The notes under the pieces were generated by a model. The model did not search any database, had not been told where the DNA came from, and worked only from the letters and a program-made list of their open reading frames with translations. From Salvelinus alpinus (lineage: Eukaryota; Chordata; Actinopteri; Salmoniformes; Salmonidae): a stretch of DNA of 64,000 nucleotides. Positions within the stretch are counted from its first letter, which is position 1; every line of letters begins with the position of its first letter. The DNA is taken from the NCBI RefSeq assembly GCF_045679555.1, contig NC_092091.1, positions 76,812,461-76,876,460 on the forward strand. The letters run 5' to 3'. Of this stretch, positions 1-11,980 are shown in pieces. The position numbers and the translations under genes were made by a program.

Positions 1-59
1 CTGAGTTGAGATCTGGTGAGAGAGACAGCCATGGCATATGTTTTACATCGCTTTCACAC

Positions 60-2520
60 TCAAACCATTCAATGATCACTTATGCCCTGTGGGTGGGGGC
101 ATTGCCATCCTATGGGGGCATAGCCTTGGTAGCCAGAATAATAGACTAAATAATGGCCTGCCTAGCATTTTATATGACCTTAGACATGAACGGATGTTAA
201 TTGCTAAATTAACTCAGAAACCACATTTACATTTAAGTCATTGATCAGACGTGAAGTGTGAGGGCAATGAAAGGAACTGGTATGAAGTTAAAACATCTTG
301 AGAATATAGGGGGTGCTGTTTCAACTTTGACATTTTGCCTCTCCAAATTAAACTGCCTCGTACTCAATTCTTGCTCGTACAATTTGCATATTATTATTAC
401 TATTGAATAGAAAACAATCTCTAGTTTCTAAAACCGTTTAAATTATGTCTGTGGGTGGAACAGAACTCCTTCTACAGCGAAAATCCTGACATGACTTGCG
501 AAGGTCTGAGAATTATGCTCTGATCTGGGTTCAGTTTAAAAGTCTGTGTATATCCTATGGCTGGAAATGAACTGCACCCGCCTTCCCCTGGATGTCAGTA
601 ACCAATGAGAAGTGGAATGGGCTCTCTACGTAGCTGTCCGAGTTTATAAAGCCAGAAGGAACGAGAGTACCTTTCTTTTTCTCGTTCTTTTTCTCGTCAT
701 GGCGCAGGGCAAGACCTCAGGATGAAATTTTGGAACGCTCAGTTATCGACCTTAGATGTATCCGTCTGTAATTTAATTAAATATAGGTGTTAGAAACATC
801 ATAACAAAGTTATTTGAAACCGATTTATATCAGTTTATGCGAGTATATTGCTATTTTTCTGAATTTCCTTAGTATTTCGTTTGAGGATTTGGACATGTGT
901 GTGCGACATAGCTACTGTCAGCAGCTAATTCCAAAGGTGAAGAGGACGTTTTACAACAAAGCAACCATTCTTTTGGAGAAAGGACACTTTGCCCAAGATA
1001 CTGATGGAAGCTCGTCCAAAAGTAGGAACTATTTATGATGTTATTCCGTATTTATGTGGAAAAATGTAATAGTGTTTGGTCGCCATTTTTTCAGGCACTG
1101 GTCTGGCTGCAACGCACACTATATGTCTAGTAACGTTAATTTTAAAAATCTAACACAGCGATTGCATTAAGAACTAATTTATCTTTCAATTGTTGTCCAA
1201 CTTATATTTTTTAGTCAAGTTTATGAATAGTTTTTTTATTAGAATAGGCGCTTCTCCAAGATGGCGTCGGCCAGAATGCATGCAATGTTTTTACAGATTA
1301 CATTGTATAACCACGATTTATGCTGCTAAATATGCACATTTTCGAACAAAAGCTATATGCATTGTGTAATATGATGTTACAGGACTGTCATCTGAAGAAT
1401 TCTGAGAAGGTTAGTGAAAAAATTTATATATTTTGGTGGCGATAACGATATCGCCCCTTTTGCCTGGATTCAATGCTGGGGTGATGTTAGCTCATGTGGT
1501 ATGCTAATAACGATTTATTGTGTTTTCGCTGTAAAACACTTAGAAAATCTGAAATATTGTCTGGATTCACAAGATGTTGGGCTTTCAATTGCTGTACGCT
1601 GTGTATTTTTCAGAAATGTTTTAAGATGAGTAATTAGTTATTTGACGTTGGTCTCTGTAATTATTCTGGCAGCTTCAGCACTATTTCAGATTGCAGCTGC
1701 AATGTAGAACTGTGATTTATACCTGAAAAATGCACATTTTTCTAAAAAAACATATCCTATACCATAAATATGTTATCAGACTGTCATCTTATGAAGTTGT
1801 TTCTTGGTTAGTGGCTATATATATCTTTATTTAGTCGAATTAGTGATAGCTACTGATGGAGTAAAAAAATGGTGGAGTAAAAAAAGTGGTGTCTTTTGCT
1901 AACGTGGTTAGCTAATAGATTTACATATTGTGTCTTCCCTGTAAAACATTTTAAAAATCAGAAACGATGGCTGGATTCACAAGATCTGTATCTTTCATCT
2001 GGTGTCTTGGACTTGTGATTTAATGATATTTAGATGCTTGTATTTACTTGTGACGCTATGCTAGGCTATGCTAGTCAGCTTTTTTACTGTGGGGGGTGCT
2101 CCCGGATCCGGGTTTGGTAGCAAGTAGAAGTTTAAAGTAACTGTCCAGTGAAAATCTCAATTTTAAAAGTTCATATTCTAAAAACTTGGGGGACAAAAGG
2201 AGGGTTTAAGATGTTCAGAGCAGCTTCACTCCGGTGTAGAATGTATGTTATTGAATCTCAATAGTGTTTCCATTATTTTGGCAGTTACCTGTATGTTCCC
2301 GCATTACAACTTAATGTAAATGTTTTTTTTAAGTACTTACGTTTTCCCTCCCAAAAATGTTAATTATGTCACTAATATGGTAATTAAATATAGGTCATAT
2401 TTAATAGAAAACATATTTAATAGAAAAAGTTATTTTAATTAAAGCTGTAATCCACAATAGGTGAAAAACCCTTAAACGGGTCCATCCTTTTTATTAAGAA
2501 TTCACAATGGGGACTGATGG
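60..2520. repeat. Left, deleted copy of the tandem segmental unit (unit 0), split by a transposon
   Basis: Bases 60-240 match the stretch around 6655-6790 of unit A and 11560-11700 of unit B. Bases 236-287 match 8713-8765 and 15530-15580, so about 1.9 kb that carries the small exons in units A and B is missing here. The match resumes after the TTAA element at 2136-2520, matching 8772-9165 and 15590-15900. This makes it the third member of the array. I see no surviving exon in it. Confidence 0.75.
288..2135. mobile_element. TTAA-flanked non-autonomous DNA element, copy 1 (about 1.85 kb)
   Basis: The element is bounded by TTAA at 288-291 and 2132-2135. Units A and B carry the uninterrupted target sequence (around 8762-8775 and 15580-15592), with a single TTAA and four extra bases on the left side. 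No transposase frame is present. The sequence matches the element at 12135-13976 along most of its length, including two related internal modules (starting near 1333 and 1731) that contain 'gcacattttc' and 'ctggattcacaagatg'. TTAA target duplication is the hallmark of piggyBac-type transposition; assignment to that superfamily is inference, helped by the piggyBac-like element at 62799. Confidence 0.75.
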
Positions 2521-2796
2521 ATTCTGTTAAAATGTAACATGTTTCAAGTTAAACTGTAGTTTGTTTGTATCCTGTGTAGTGAATGACTACTATGAGTATT
2601 AATGGAGTTTAGGACATGAAACTGTGTGTATGCTAAGTGAGAAAAGTTGACCTAATCAGATAAGAGGAAATTGCCTAGGATCAGAGAGCAGGGTCAGGCC
2701 TAGGACAATGAAGATGGACTGGTTGTGATTCTGACATCTAGCTGAACAAAGAGGACCATGGACATTCCACAGGGGAAAGGAGGGAAACTCATTGGG

Positions 2797-3224
2797 TGTC
2801 ACGACCTGGCCTTAGTTATCTTTGTTTTCTTTATTATTTTAGTTAGGTCAGGGTGTGACATGGGGGATGTTTGTGTGTTTTTGTCTCGTCTAGGGTGTTT
2901 GTATTGTCTAGGTTTTTTTTTGTAGAGTTCATGGGGTTGTGTTCAGTGTAGGTGTTTATGTAAGTCTATGGTTGCCTAGATTGGTTCTCAATTAGAGACA
3001 GCTGTCTATCGTTGTCTCTGATTGGGAGCCATATTTAGGCAGCCATAGTCATTAGGTAGGTTGTGGGTGATTGTCTATGTGTAAGTTACCAGTGTCTGCA
3101 CTTATTGTTTATATAGCTTCACGTTTGTTGTTTTGTTTAGTTTGTATAGAAGAATAAAAGAAGATGTATCATTATCACGCTGCGCCTTGGTCCTCCTCTC
3201 TTTCACCATACGACGATCGTGACA
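2797..3224 (+). mobile_element. Solo LTR with perfect 5-bp target-site duplication
   Basis: The 428-bp segment starts TGTCACG and ends CGTGACA, so it has TG...CA ends and short inverted termini. It is flanked on both sides by the direct repeat TTGGG (2792-2796 and 3225-3229). An AATAAA-type signal lies near the right part (about 3153). No internal retroviral-type coding sequence is adjacent, so this is a recombined solo LTR. The superfamily is not determinable from the LTR alone; the 5-bp duplication fits Gypsy or BEL types. Confidence 0.85.
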
Positions 3225-3379
3225 TTGGGGTCATAAAATGTATTGCTGGGGAGGTGACATCTACAAGGGAAGAGTATAAAATGTGTTGTGAACTTCCTTT
3301 TTTTTGTTTTACTTTATTTATAGATTTTCAGATATAACATCAAAAACAGTACAACCCCAAACCCTCATTCTCTTCTCCC

Positions 3380-3470
3380 TCCTTCCACTTCCTCCCTCCC
3401 ACCCTCCACTCCCTCCCTCCCTCCAAACCACCCTCCCTCCCTCCCTCCCTCCCTCCATACCAACCAACCA
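3380..3470. repeat. CCTC/CTCC-rich low-complexity tract
   Basis: This is an almost pure run of ccctccctccctc-type pyrimidine sequence on the plus strand. Apparent long frames across it are artefacts of the tetranucleotide repeat. Confidence 0.9.
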
Positions 3471-3482
3471 CCCACCAAGGCA

Positions 3483-3786
3483 TGTTACGTCCGTCGTCGG
3501 AAGGAGACCAAGGTGCAGCGTGGTAGGCATACATTATACTATTATTTTCAATGACACCAACAAAAAAAAAGCAAAACGAACGTAAAGCTATATGCAGTGC
3601 AGAAAGCAACTACACACAAACAAGATCCCACAACTGAAGATGGGAAAAAGGGCTGCCTAAGTATGATCCACAATCAGAGACAACGATAAACAGCTGCTGA
3701 TTGGGAACCATACTAAGCCAACAAAGAAATAGACAAACTAGAATGCCCACCCAAATAAACAGGCTCTCTAAGGTCAGGGCGTGACA
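3483..3786 (-). mobile_element. Solo LTR of the same family as 2797-3224, opposite orientation
   Basis: It begins TGTTACG (a one-base variant of TGTCACG) and ends CGTGACA, with direct repeats AGGCA at 3478-3482 and 3787-3791. The internal sequence 'ccaaggtgcagcgtgg' is the reverse complement of the 'ccacgctgcrccttgg' block of the LTR at 2797-3224, so it lies in minus orientation. It sits inside the older L1 fragment. Confidence 0.85.
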
Positions 3787-6320
3787 AGGCATCTATAAAA
3801 GTAAGTTAAATAGGAAAGAAAAAGAGAAACAAACAGCAATAGAAACAAAAATAATGGGAAAAAAACGTTATATCAAAATTCTTATCGGCACAAATGGCCA
3901 CAAGAACAGACATGCTTACCAAACTATGCAAGTTCCACTAAGTAAAAGATAGGCTCTCCACGTATTGTATTAATGGGGACCAGGTTAAATCAAACTTTTG
4001 TCGGGACCAATGCAAAGATGACATCCCCTCCTTATCCCACTGCATAAAGGAGGGCGGCTTTGCAGACTACCATGCATCATTTGCTTGATACGTGGTAGCA
4101 TTCTGGTCTAAAGGAACTACCCCAAAAGTGTCAGTGACCGGGTTGGGGCTAACAGTTGTATTACACATATGTGAGAATACCTCAAAAAATGGGGTCCCAG
4201 AGGCCACTCAAAGATTGGCATGACCAAAACATGTGTCCCACAGTCGCTGGACTCTGGTGGCATCACAAACACTTGGGGTCAACATTTGGGTATATTTTTG
4301 AGTATATATTTTTGTAATAGAGATGGTGCAAAACCTGAAACTGAATAAGCCCATGCCTTATGCAAAATGATGATGTGTGGATACGCTTAATACTTTGTTA
4401 CCATATATCAGCGGGTAGCTCGCCACCTACGTCTCGCTCCCATGGAGATTTTGTATTTGCAAAGGAAGGCGGATTAATGTTCTGTATTATGTCGTATAAT
4501 CTGGAGATTGTGCCCTTCAGATAAGGGTTAGGATCTAAGCACCTCTCAACTGGACACTTAGTGGGCTCGAGTGGAAATGAAGGGAAATGTTTTTGGCAAA
4601 GTTGCGAGTTTGCAGGTATCTAAAAAAGTGGGTATTGGGAATATTATTGTCAACCCTTAGAGTATGGAATGAGATGAATGTGTTATCAACAAATAGGTCA
4701 CACAAAAACACCAGACCGTTCCTAAGCCAGAACTGGAATTCCGTGTCAATCTATGACGCTGGGAAGAGATGATTAGATGTTAATGGGGAGAAGCCGCTTG
4801 CTTGTTTAATGCTAAAGTGACCAGATTTTAAGGGGTTCAAAACAATGGGGTTCAAAACATGAGTGCCAAGGTTCATGGGCATTGGGGAGCACAGGAGCGA
4901 TTTCGGAGAAGTTGGAAGGCTTGACTGTAGCTCCATGATGGCCCAAATTGGACCATCCTTGTTTTCAAATGTAGAAAAATTTGCTGACCAGTAGCAGTGT
5001 AAAAAACTGGGAAGGCCCAGCCCGTCTGCTTAGGTCTCTCTAGATATACTTTTTTTTTTTTTTGCCATATTTGCCTTATTCCAAATGAAGTTGGAAATGT
5101 AGCTGCCAAGTTGTTTGAACACCGACTTTGGCAGGAATATGGGAATCATTTGGAATAGTACAAAAACCTAGGTAGTAGAGTCATCTTAACAGAATTAATG
5201 TTCTTCAATAATTAATGAAATCCTGGTTAGTGCGCTCCAGGAGTGTTTTGAAGTTATGTTTAAACAGAGCCTTAAATGAGCGTGTGACCTTCATCCCCAA
5301 ATAAGTAAAGACCTGATGCTCCACCTTAAATTGGAAATTGGCTTACCCAATTCCTTCTGCTAACTGATTAATGGGGAGGAGCACACTTTTTGTTAGGTTT
5401 AACTCCAAACATCCAGAGACACCTTGTGAGTTATGTTGCCCCTTAATATTCCCTTAATCCTCTCCTCCGCCTGCAGGGTGATAGAATGAGGCTCAATACC
5501 CTTATATAATAGGAAAGGAGATAAACATCAACCTTTCCTGCCTGTGGAGAGGGAAGTAGCTGGAGGTAATATTGTTGGTGCGAACAGAAGCCACGGGGGA
5601 CAAGAACAAAATCTTAAGACAGGAAAGAAATGACGGGCCAAACCCTAATCGCTCTAGTACTGTACATAGATATTTCCACTCAACCCAGTCGAAAGCCTTT
5701 TCAGCATCAAGAGAGCTGACAACTTCTGGCTGTAGAGTTGAGTGATCAGAATAAAGAACATTGAATAGCCAGCGCATATTATAGAAAGATTGCCTAACTG
5801 AGATAAATCCGGTTTGGTCAGAGTTAATTATATTAGCCATCACTGTCTCTAAATGGAGAGAGAGGACCTTAGTGAGAATTTTATAATCGAAGCCCAAAAG
5901 GCTTATAGGGCAGTATGAGCTACAGTCTAGGGGATTCTTGTCTTTTTTAAGCTAAATAGTTGACTGGGTAAGTGTCTGTGGCAATTTCTGACTAGAAAGG
6001 ATTTCATTGTACATTGAGCTGAGGATAGGGGATCATTTAGAGGAGAAGGCTTTATAGAATTCAATAGGGATGCCATCAGGCCCAGGGGCTTTACTGCTCT
6101 GCATGGACTGGAGTGTTGTGAACTTTCTAAATGTATGCACTCAGCTGACTTTATCCCTGGCATTAAAGACTTGAAACTTCTCATGAGCGTTTGGTCTCAA
6201 TTCCTTATTGCAAAGAGGTTACAATATCGTTTTTCTTTTTAACAGGACTGAGGCACTTGTATTCTCAAAGTGTCTGGGTTTGTTGTAAGACCCTTTTAAT
6301 AACACATTTTTAGGCAGCTA

Positions 6321-6655
6321 CTAAAATACATATGGAAGAGTACGGTAAAATGCATTGAAGGGTAAGTCACCAAATAAGTATTTAACCAAAAAACGCTGCA
6401 ACCTTTTCTGGGCCAACTTCCCTGGAGAGGGAGGCACTTGTGTAGTCAGGGTAACTGGATCTTCTTCTGGCAGAGAGGTCACAGCACAATATTTATCTGT
6501 CATACTTTTCTGTACCTCCTCCTGTAGCTGGCTAACCTGCTCCTGCATTGCTTGCATTGACTGCTGTTGATTCAACATGAAGCCCTGTAGCATGGCTCAA
6601 AGCGCTGCCATGCCATCAGGAGTGACAGGCTGTGAGGAGGTTTCATGCTTAATTT
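6321..6655 (-). pseudogene. Coiled-coil coding remnant, exon d of unit A
   Basis: The minus strand has a good acceptor (cctcctcacag) near 6632. It is followed by a frame that begins PVTPDGMAAL, is stopped by TGA, and continues from ATG as a Gln/Glu-rich amphipathic helix (residues such as NQQQSMQAMQEQVSQLQEE) and a Pro/Thr-rich tail. Unit B carries the same TGA at the matching codon, so the stop predates the duplication if this was ever coding. The stop looks like a CGA-to-TGA change. The donor at the exon end seen in unit B (agt|gtaagg) is not preserved in unit A. The sequence could also come from a retroelement gag gene; function is unknown. Confidence 0.4.
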
Positions 6656-7185
6656 ATTCAGTGACCACTTGTGCCCTGTGGATGGGGCATTTTCATCCAG
6701 TGGGGGTACAGCCTTGGTGGCCAAAATAATGGCCTGCCTAGCATTTTTATACATGACCTTAAGCATGAAGGGATGTTAATTGCCTAATTAACTTAAGAAC
6801 CACACCTGTGTGGAAGCACATGCTTTCAATATATTTTGTGTCCCTCATTTACTCAAGTGTTTCCATGATTTTGGCAGTTACGTGTTGCTTCCCACATTAT
6901 GTCTTATTGTAATAATGTTAGCTGATGTACGAAGGGCTATATAAAAGATATTAGCTGATGTACGAAGGGCTATATAAAAAAAAAAAAAAAAATTGAAATT
7001 GATTGATTAATGTGGGGGGAAAAAATCTGAAATATTATCAATTACTTATCAGCAGCTCTTATATGTTGTCCACCACATGCAAAACATAAGTAAACCTTTT
7101 TAATAGTTTGTAAATGCTTATTAATATTTTTTTATAACAAAGCGTTACCAAATCCTATGTCATTGAAAGTGAAGTGTCATGGTAC

Positions 7186-7267
7186 CTTGGGTTGTTTCTC
7201 CTGAGGAACCCTCCTTCCTTGGTTTAGACTCTCTGGCTTTTGTCATTGGCTGTTTCTCTTCCAATTC
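7186..7267 (-). CDS. Small exon a (unit A) of the minus-strand immune-type gene
   Basis: This 82-nt exon has acceptor ctttttatag and donor AAG|GTACCA. It begins in phase 0 with ELEEKQPMTKARES and ends in phase 1, giving a charged, Lys/Glu-rich 27-residue linker. The phases fit the upstream exon b (ends in phase 0). It is conserved in unit B at 11981-12062 with one clear substitution (Q to E), no stop and intact splice sites, which argues for real coding use. No known domain was recognised. Confidence 0.55.
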
Positions 7268-7800
7268 CTATAAAAAGTTGAATTCATAGGTTAACATGTT
7301 TAACATATTATGACATTGAATCTAGAATTCTGGTCTTTTGATGATGAAGCACAATAGCTTCCATTTAGAATAATGGCACATTAATGCCTAGTCTGGCATG
7401 CCTAGTTGGGGCTGAATTCATACTACGGCTGTAGTTGTGATGCATATCTTACTGATATTGTCAATGTTACATCAGGATAGGCAATATGTTTGAAAAATGA
7501 AAGTGACTATACTTTCAAAATGAATGTCTCGCGTATCTTCCCATTTTAACTTGGGCAATAAATTATTTTTTAAGGTCCAGTATACCCCTGTTAAAGCGGC
7601 AGCCAAACCGTCCACAATAGACTATTCCATTTTTTCTCAGTGAACCTCTAAAAAAGATAAAGATCTCACCCACTACATTTCATGAGAGCAAGATCACACA
7701 ATGTAATAGAACAACAAAAGTGGGTGGCTGCTATCTTGGATTTTATGGAAGTACATTTTTTCAGAGTAGCCAACTCAGCACAATCCTAGTCATTACCCAC

Positions 7801-7890
7801 CTTTTGTTCTCCATGTTGTCCCTGATGAGTCTTTTCTCTCAAGCCCTTCTCTGGTTTGGAAAAGGATGGGGCTAAAATCTCTGGATGGGG
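7801..7890 (-). CDS. Small exon b (unit A)
   Basis: The donor AAAAG|GTGGGT is clear. The frame upstream encodes a charged peptide containing SKPEKGLREKTHQGQ. The acceptor is less certain: I placed it at ...cccgaaag|CCCCAT, which gives 90 nt in phase 0 at both ends and joins correctly to exons c and a. An alternative CAG ten bases inside would break the phase. Unit B has the same exon at 14619-14708. The product is unknown; the peptide looks like a disordered linker. Confidence 0.45.
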
Positions 7891-8396
7891 CTTTCGGGAA
7901 ATAATACATCCACAAAAACAGTGGTTACACTAGAGCCGCACAGTTACAGTATATATTTTATTGTAATTCACTTTACATCATTTTATGTTGAGAATGTACA
8001 TACAGATGTAGGGTCTAAATTTGATACATATTTTGTTCCTCTGAATTTTCCTTCAAAGGAGCTTCCTGATTGAAATAAATTCACTGAAAACCCACACCAA
8101 CATTTTTAACAGAATTGCTCTTTTCATGTAGCCTACTTTTGGTCAGCTAATAAGCCTAACCAACGATCAAGCAACATTATGGACTAAATGTAAAATCCTG
8201 TTACTGCAGGATTATTTTGCTGTGGCATTATAGGACAAATTAAGATGCTCCATCTGTACACAAAATGCTGAAAATCAACCTTATTTAACCGTAAACAGAG
8301 GCACTTAGCTTTGACCTTGAAATGAAACATATCATATTACAGGAACATGATCAGCATGACCACTGAGGATAGAAATCATGTAAATGTGTCTATTAC

Positions 8397-8449
8397 CCTT
8401 TCTGCCTCCTCCTTATTGACAATGCGTTCACCTAACACCTCGGGTGGGC
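8397..8449 (-). CDS. Small exon c (unit A)
   Basis: This 53-nt exon has acceptor cccttaattccag and donor AAAGG|GTAATA. It enters in phase 1 and leaves in phase 0, encoding PPEVLGERIVNKEEAER. The entry phase matches the phase-1 end of the linker exon at 20010-20052, so both copies of exon c could be spliced to it. The copy in unit B (15213-15265) is identical in peptide. Such duplicate exons could be used alternatively or in series. Confidence 0.55.
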
Positions 8450-9422
8450 CTGGAATTAAGGGAGAGATATAGTACTTTAATAAGGGCAGAATCTCAGATG
8501 CAGAAGGGAGATGCAGTAAGATCAGATACAGTAAAACCTTTGTATGTGTATGAAATGTATAATCCACCTCCGTTATATCACCCACACACCCAGTTAAACA
8601 CATACTCGTGAAGACTACAATTATATAATGAAGATACATGTTTGGTATATTTCCATTACTGTGTCAACTTGAATATTTTTCTGAGTTTTGACATTTAAAA
8701 CATGTACATTTAAGTCATTGATCAGACGTGAAGTGTAAGGGCAATGAAAGGAACTGGTATGAAGAGCTTTAAAGTAACTGTCCAGTGAAACTCTGACTTT
8801 TAAAAGTTCATATTCTAAAAACTTGGGGGACAACAGGAGGGTTTAAGGTGTTCAGAGCAGCTTCACTCCGGGGTAGAATGCATGTTATTGAATCTCAATA
8901 GTGTTTCCATTATTTTGGCAGTTACATGTATGTTCCCGCATTACATCTTAATGTAATAATGTGAAAAAAAACTGCAGATAATTGTTTTTTTTTATACTTA
9001 GTTTTCCCTCTAAAAATGTTTAATTATGTCCCTCATATTGTAATTAATTATAGGTTGTATTTCATAGAAAACTGGAAACACTGGAAAGTACATTAAAGCT
9101 GTAATCCGCAATAGGTGAAAAACCCTTAAAGGGGTCCATTATTTTGATGAACAATTCACATGGGGACTGAGGCACTTGTCTTCTGAAAGTGTCTGGGTTT
9201 GTTGTAAGACCCTTTTAATAACACATTTTTAGGCAGCTACAAAATACATATTGAAGAGTAATGTAAAATAAACTGAAGGGTAAGTCGCCAAACATAGTAA
9301 TAAATCCTTACACTGAAAACGCTGCAACCTTTCCTGGGCCAACTTCCCAGGGTTGGGAGGTACTTGTGTAGTCAGGGTAACTGGATCTTCTTCTGGCAGA
9401 GGGGTCACAGCACAATGTTTAT

Positions 9423-11391
9423 TTTTATTAAATTTTTTATTTAACCTTTATTTAACCAGGTAGACTAGTTGAGAACAAGTTCTCATTTACGCCTGCATCC
9501 TGGCCAAGATAAAGCACAGCAGTTCGACACATACAACAACACAGAGTTACACATGGAATAAACAAGCATACAGTCAATAATACAGTAGAAAAAAAGATAA
9601 GTATATTTACAGTGAGTGTAAATTAAGTAAGATAAGGGAGGTAGGGCAATAAATAGGCTATGGTGGTGAGGTAATTACAATATAGCAATTAAACACTGGA
9701 ATGGTAGATGTGCAGAAGATGAATGTGCAAGTAGAGATACTGGGGTGCAAAGGAGCAAGATAAATAAATAAATACAGTATGGGGATGAGGTAGTTGGATG
9801 GGCAGTTTACAGACGGGCTATGTACAGGTGCAGTGATCTGTGAGCTGCTCTGGCAGCTGGTGCTTAAAGCTAGTGAGGGAGATATGAGTGTCCAGCTTCA
9901 GTGATTTTTGCAGTTCGTTCCAGTCATTGGCAGCAGAGAACTGGAAGGAAAGGCGACCAAAGGAGGAATTGGCTTTGGGGGTGACCAGTGAGATATACCT
10001 GCTGGAGCTTGTGCTACGGGTGGGTGCTGCTATGGTGACCAGTGAGCTGAGATAAGGCGGGGCTTTACCTAGCAGAGACTTGTAGATGACCTGGAGCCAG
10101 TGGGTTTGGCGACAAGTATGAAGGGAGGGCCAGCCAACGAGAGCGTACAGATCACAGTGGTGGGTAGTATATGGGGCTTTGGTGACAAAACAGATGGCAC
10201 TGTGATGGACTGCATCCAATTTGTTGAGTAGAGTGTTGGAGGCTATTTTATAGATGACATCGCCGAAGTCGAGGATCGGTAGGATGGTCAGTTTTACGAG
10301 GATATGTTTGGCAGCATGAGATAAGGATGCTTTGTTGCGAAATAGGAAGCCGATTCTAGATTTAATTTTGGATTGGAGATGCTTAATGTGAGTCTGGAAG
10401 GAGAGTTTACAGTCTATCCAGACACCTAGGTATTTGTAATTATCCACATATTCTAAGTCAGAACAGTCCAGAGTAGCGATGCTGGACGGGCGGGCAGGTG
10501 CGGGCAGTGATCGGATGAAGAGAATGCATTTAGTTTTACTTGCATTTAAGAGCAGTTGGAGGCCACGGGAGGAGAGTTTTATGGCATTGAAGCTCGTCTG
10601 GAGGTTAGTAAACACAGTGTCCAAAGAAGGGCCAGATGTATACAGAATGGTGTCGTCTGCATAGAGGTGGATAAGAGAATCACAAGCAGGAAGAGCGACA
10701 TCATTGATGTATACAGAGAAGAGAGTTGGCCCAAGAATTTAACCCTGTAGCACCCCTTAAGAGACTGCCAGAGGTCCGGACAAAAGGCCCTCCGATTTGA
10801 CACACTGAACTCTATCAGAGAAGTAGTTGGTGAACCAGGCGAGGCAATCATTTCAGAAACAAAGGCTGTTGAGTCTGCCAATAAGAATGTGGTGACTGAC
10901 ATAGTCGAAAGCCTTGGCCAGGTCGATGAATACGGCTGCACAGTAGTGTCTCTTATCGATGGCGGTTATGATATCGTTTGGACCTTGAGTGTGGCTGAGG
11001 TGCACCCATGACCAGCTCTGAAACCAGATTGCATAGCGGAGAAGGTACGGTGGGATTCGAAATGGTTGGGTAATCTGTTTGTTAACTTGGCTTTCGAAGA
11101 CCTTAGAAAGGCAGGGTAGGATAGATATAAGTCTGTAGCAGTTAGGGTCTAGAGTGTCTCCCCCTTTGAAGAGGCGGATGACCGCAGCAACTTTCCAATC
11201 TTTGGGGATCTCAGACAATACGAAAGAGAGGTTGAACAGGCTAGTAATAGGGGTTGCAACAATTTCGGCAGATCATTTTAAGAAGAGAGGGTCCAGATTG
11301 TCTAGCCCGGCTGATATGTAGCGGTCCAGATTGTGCAGCTCTTTCAGAACATCAGCTATCTGGATTTGGGTGAAGGAGAAATGGGGGAGGC
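9423..11391 (-). mobile_element. 5'-truncated L2/CR1-type LINE, copy A
   Basis: It is flanked by TTTAT at 9418-9422 and 11392-11396; unit A shows the empty site (around 6500). The left end is the family's 3' tail (reverse complement of ...ctacctggttaaataaaggttaaat). Minus-strand coding covers the reverse transcriptase from the 'SAGLDNLDPLF' region to the end of the gene. The final frame is 9818-10624, and 10853-11218 is in another frame. The LYADDTIL catalytic block is present at about 10655, but frames are broken, so it is dead on arrival and decayed. It lies inside coiled-coil exon d of unit B. Confidence 0.9.
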
Positions 11392-11396
11392 TTTAT

Positions 11397-11660
11397 CTGT
11401 CATGCTTTTCTGTACCTCCTCCTGTAGCTGGCTAACCTGCTCCTGCATTGCTTGCATTGACTGCTGTTGATTCAACATGAAGCCCTGTAGCATGGCTCAA
11501 AGCGCTGCCATGCCATCAGGAGTGCCAGGCTGTGAGGAGGTTTCATGCTTAATTTATTCAGTGACCACTTGTGCCCTGTGGATGGGGCATTTTCATCCAG
11601 TGGGGGTACAGCCTTGGTGGCCAAAATAATGGCCTGCCTAGCATTTTTATACATGACCTT
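11397..11660 (-). pseudogene. 5' half of coiled-coil exon d, unit B (cut by LINE copy A)
   Basis: This is the same Gln-rich helix as 6321-6655, including the shared TGA before the ATG. The remainder of the exon is on the other side of the LINE at about 9290-9422, where it ends in a plausible donor (ttttcagt|gtaagg). Confidence 0.45.
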
Positions 11661-11980
11661 AAGCATGAAGGGATGTTAATTGCCTAATTAACTTAAGAAC
11701 CACACCTGTGTGGAAGCACATGCTTTCAATATATTTTGTGTCCCTCATTTACTCAAGTGTTTCCATTATTTTGGCAGTTACGTGTTGCTTCCCACATTAT
11801 GTCTTATTGTAATAATGTGGGGGGAAAAAATCTGAAATATTATCAATTACTTATCAGCAGCTCTTATATGTTGTCCACCACATGCAAAACATACGTAAAC
11901 CTTTTTAATAGTTTGTAAATGCTTATTAATATTTTTTTATAACAAAGTTTTACCAAATCCTGTGTCAAGTTTCGTGGTAC

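Larger units (their letters stand above)
3298..6236 (-). mobile_element. Old 5'-truncated L1-type LINE, minus strand
   Basis: Translation of the minus strand gives broken but clear L1 reverse-transcriptase sequence. Around 5502-5897 it reads through the 'DQTGF' block and a motif-A-like 'SLDAEKAFDWVEWK' block. Further 5' pieces (5927-6184) are in shifted frames. The 3' half (3790-5500) is more decayed. The left end is a T-rich/pyrimidine-rich tract, consistent with the 3' tail of a minus-strand insertion, and it is interrupted by a solo LTR at 3483-3786. The right end meets the start of tandem unit A near 6237. Several frameshifts make it inactive. Confidence 0.75.
6237..9165. repeat. Tandem segmental duplication unit A
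   Basis: This is an unbroken copy of the unit, repeated in the same order in unit B (9166-15905) once that unit's insertions are removed. For example, 6240-6505 matches 9170-9420, 6530-7300 matches 11400-12100, and 7310-8990 matches 14130-15780. It contains three small minus-strand exons and a coiled-coil coding remnant. Because it lacks unit B's insertions, it serves as an empty-site reference for them. Confidence 0.85.

Noticed and set aside
814..1629. Short open frames within the first TTAA element
   Set aside because: Not conserved in the second copy at 12135-13976, so not coding.
3304..3609. Open frames with Pro/Ser or Gly/Glu/Arg repeats on both strands
   Set aside because: Produced by the CCTC low-complexity tract; no gene context.
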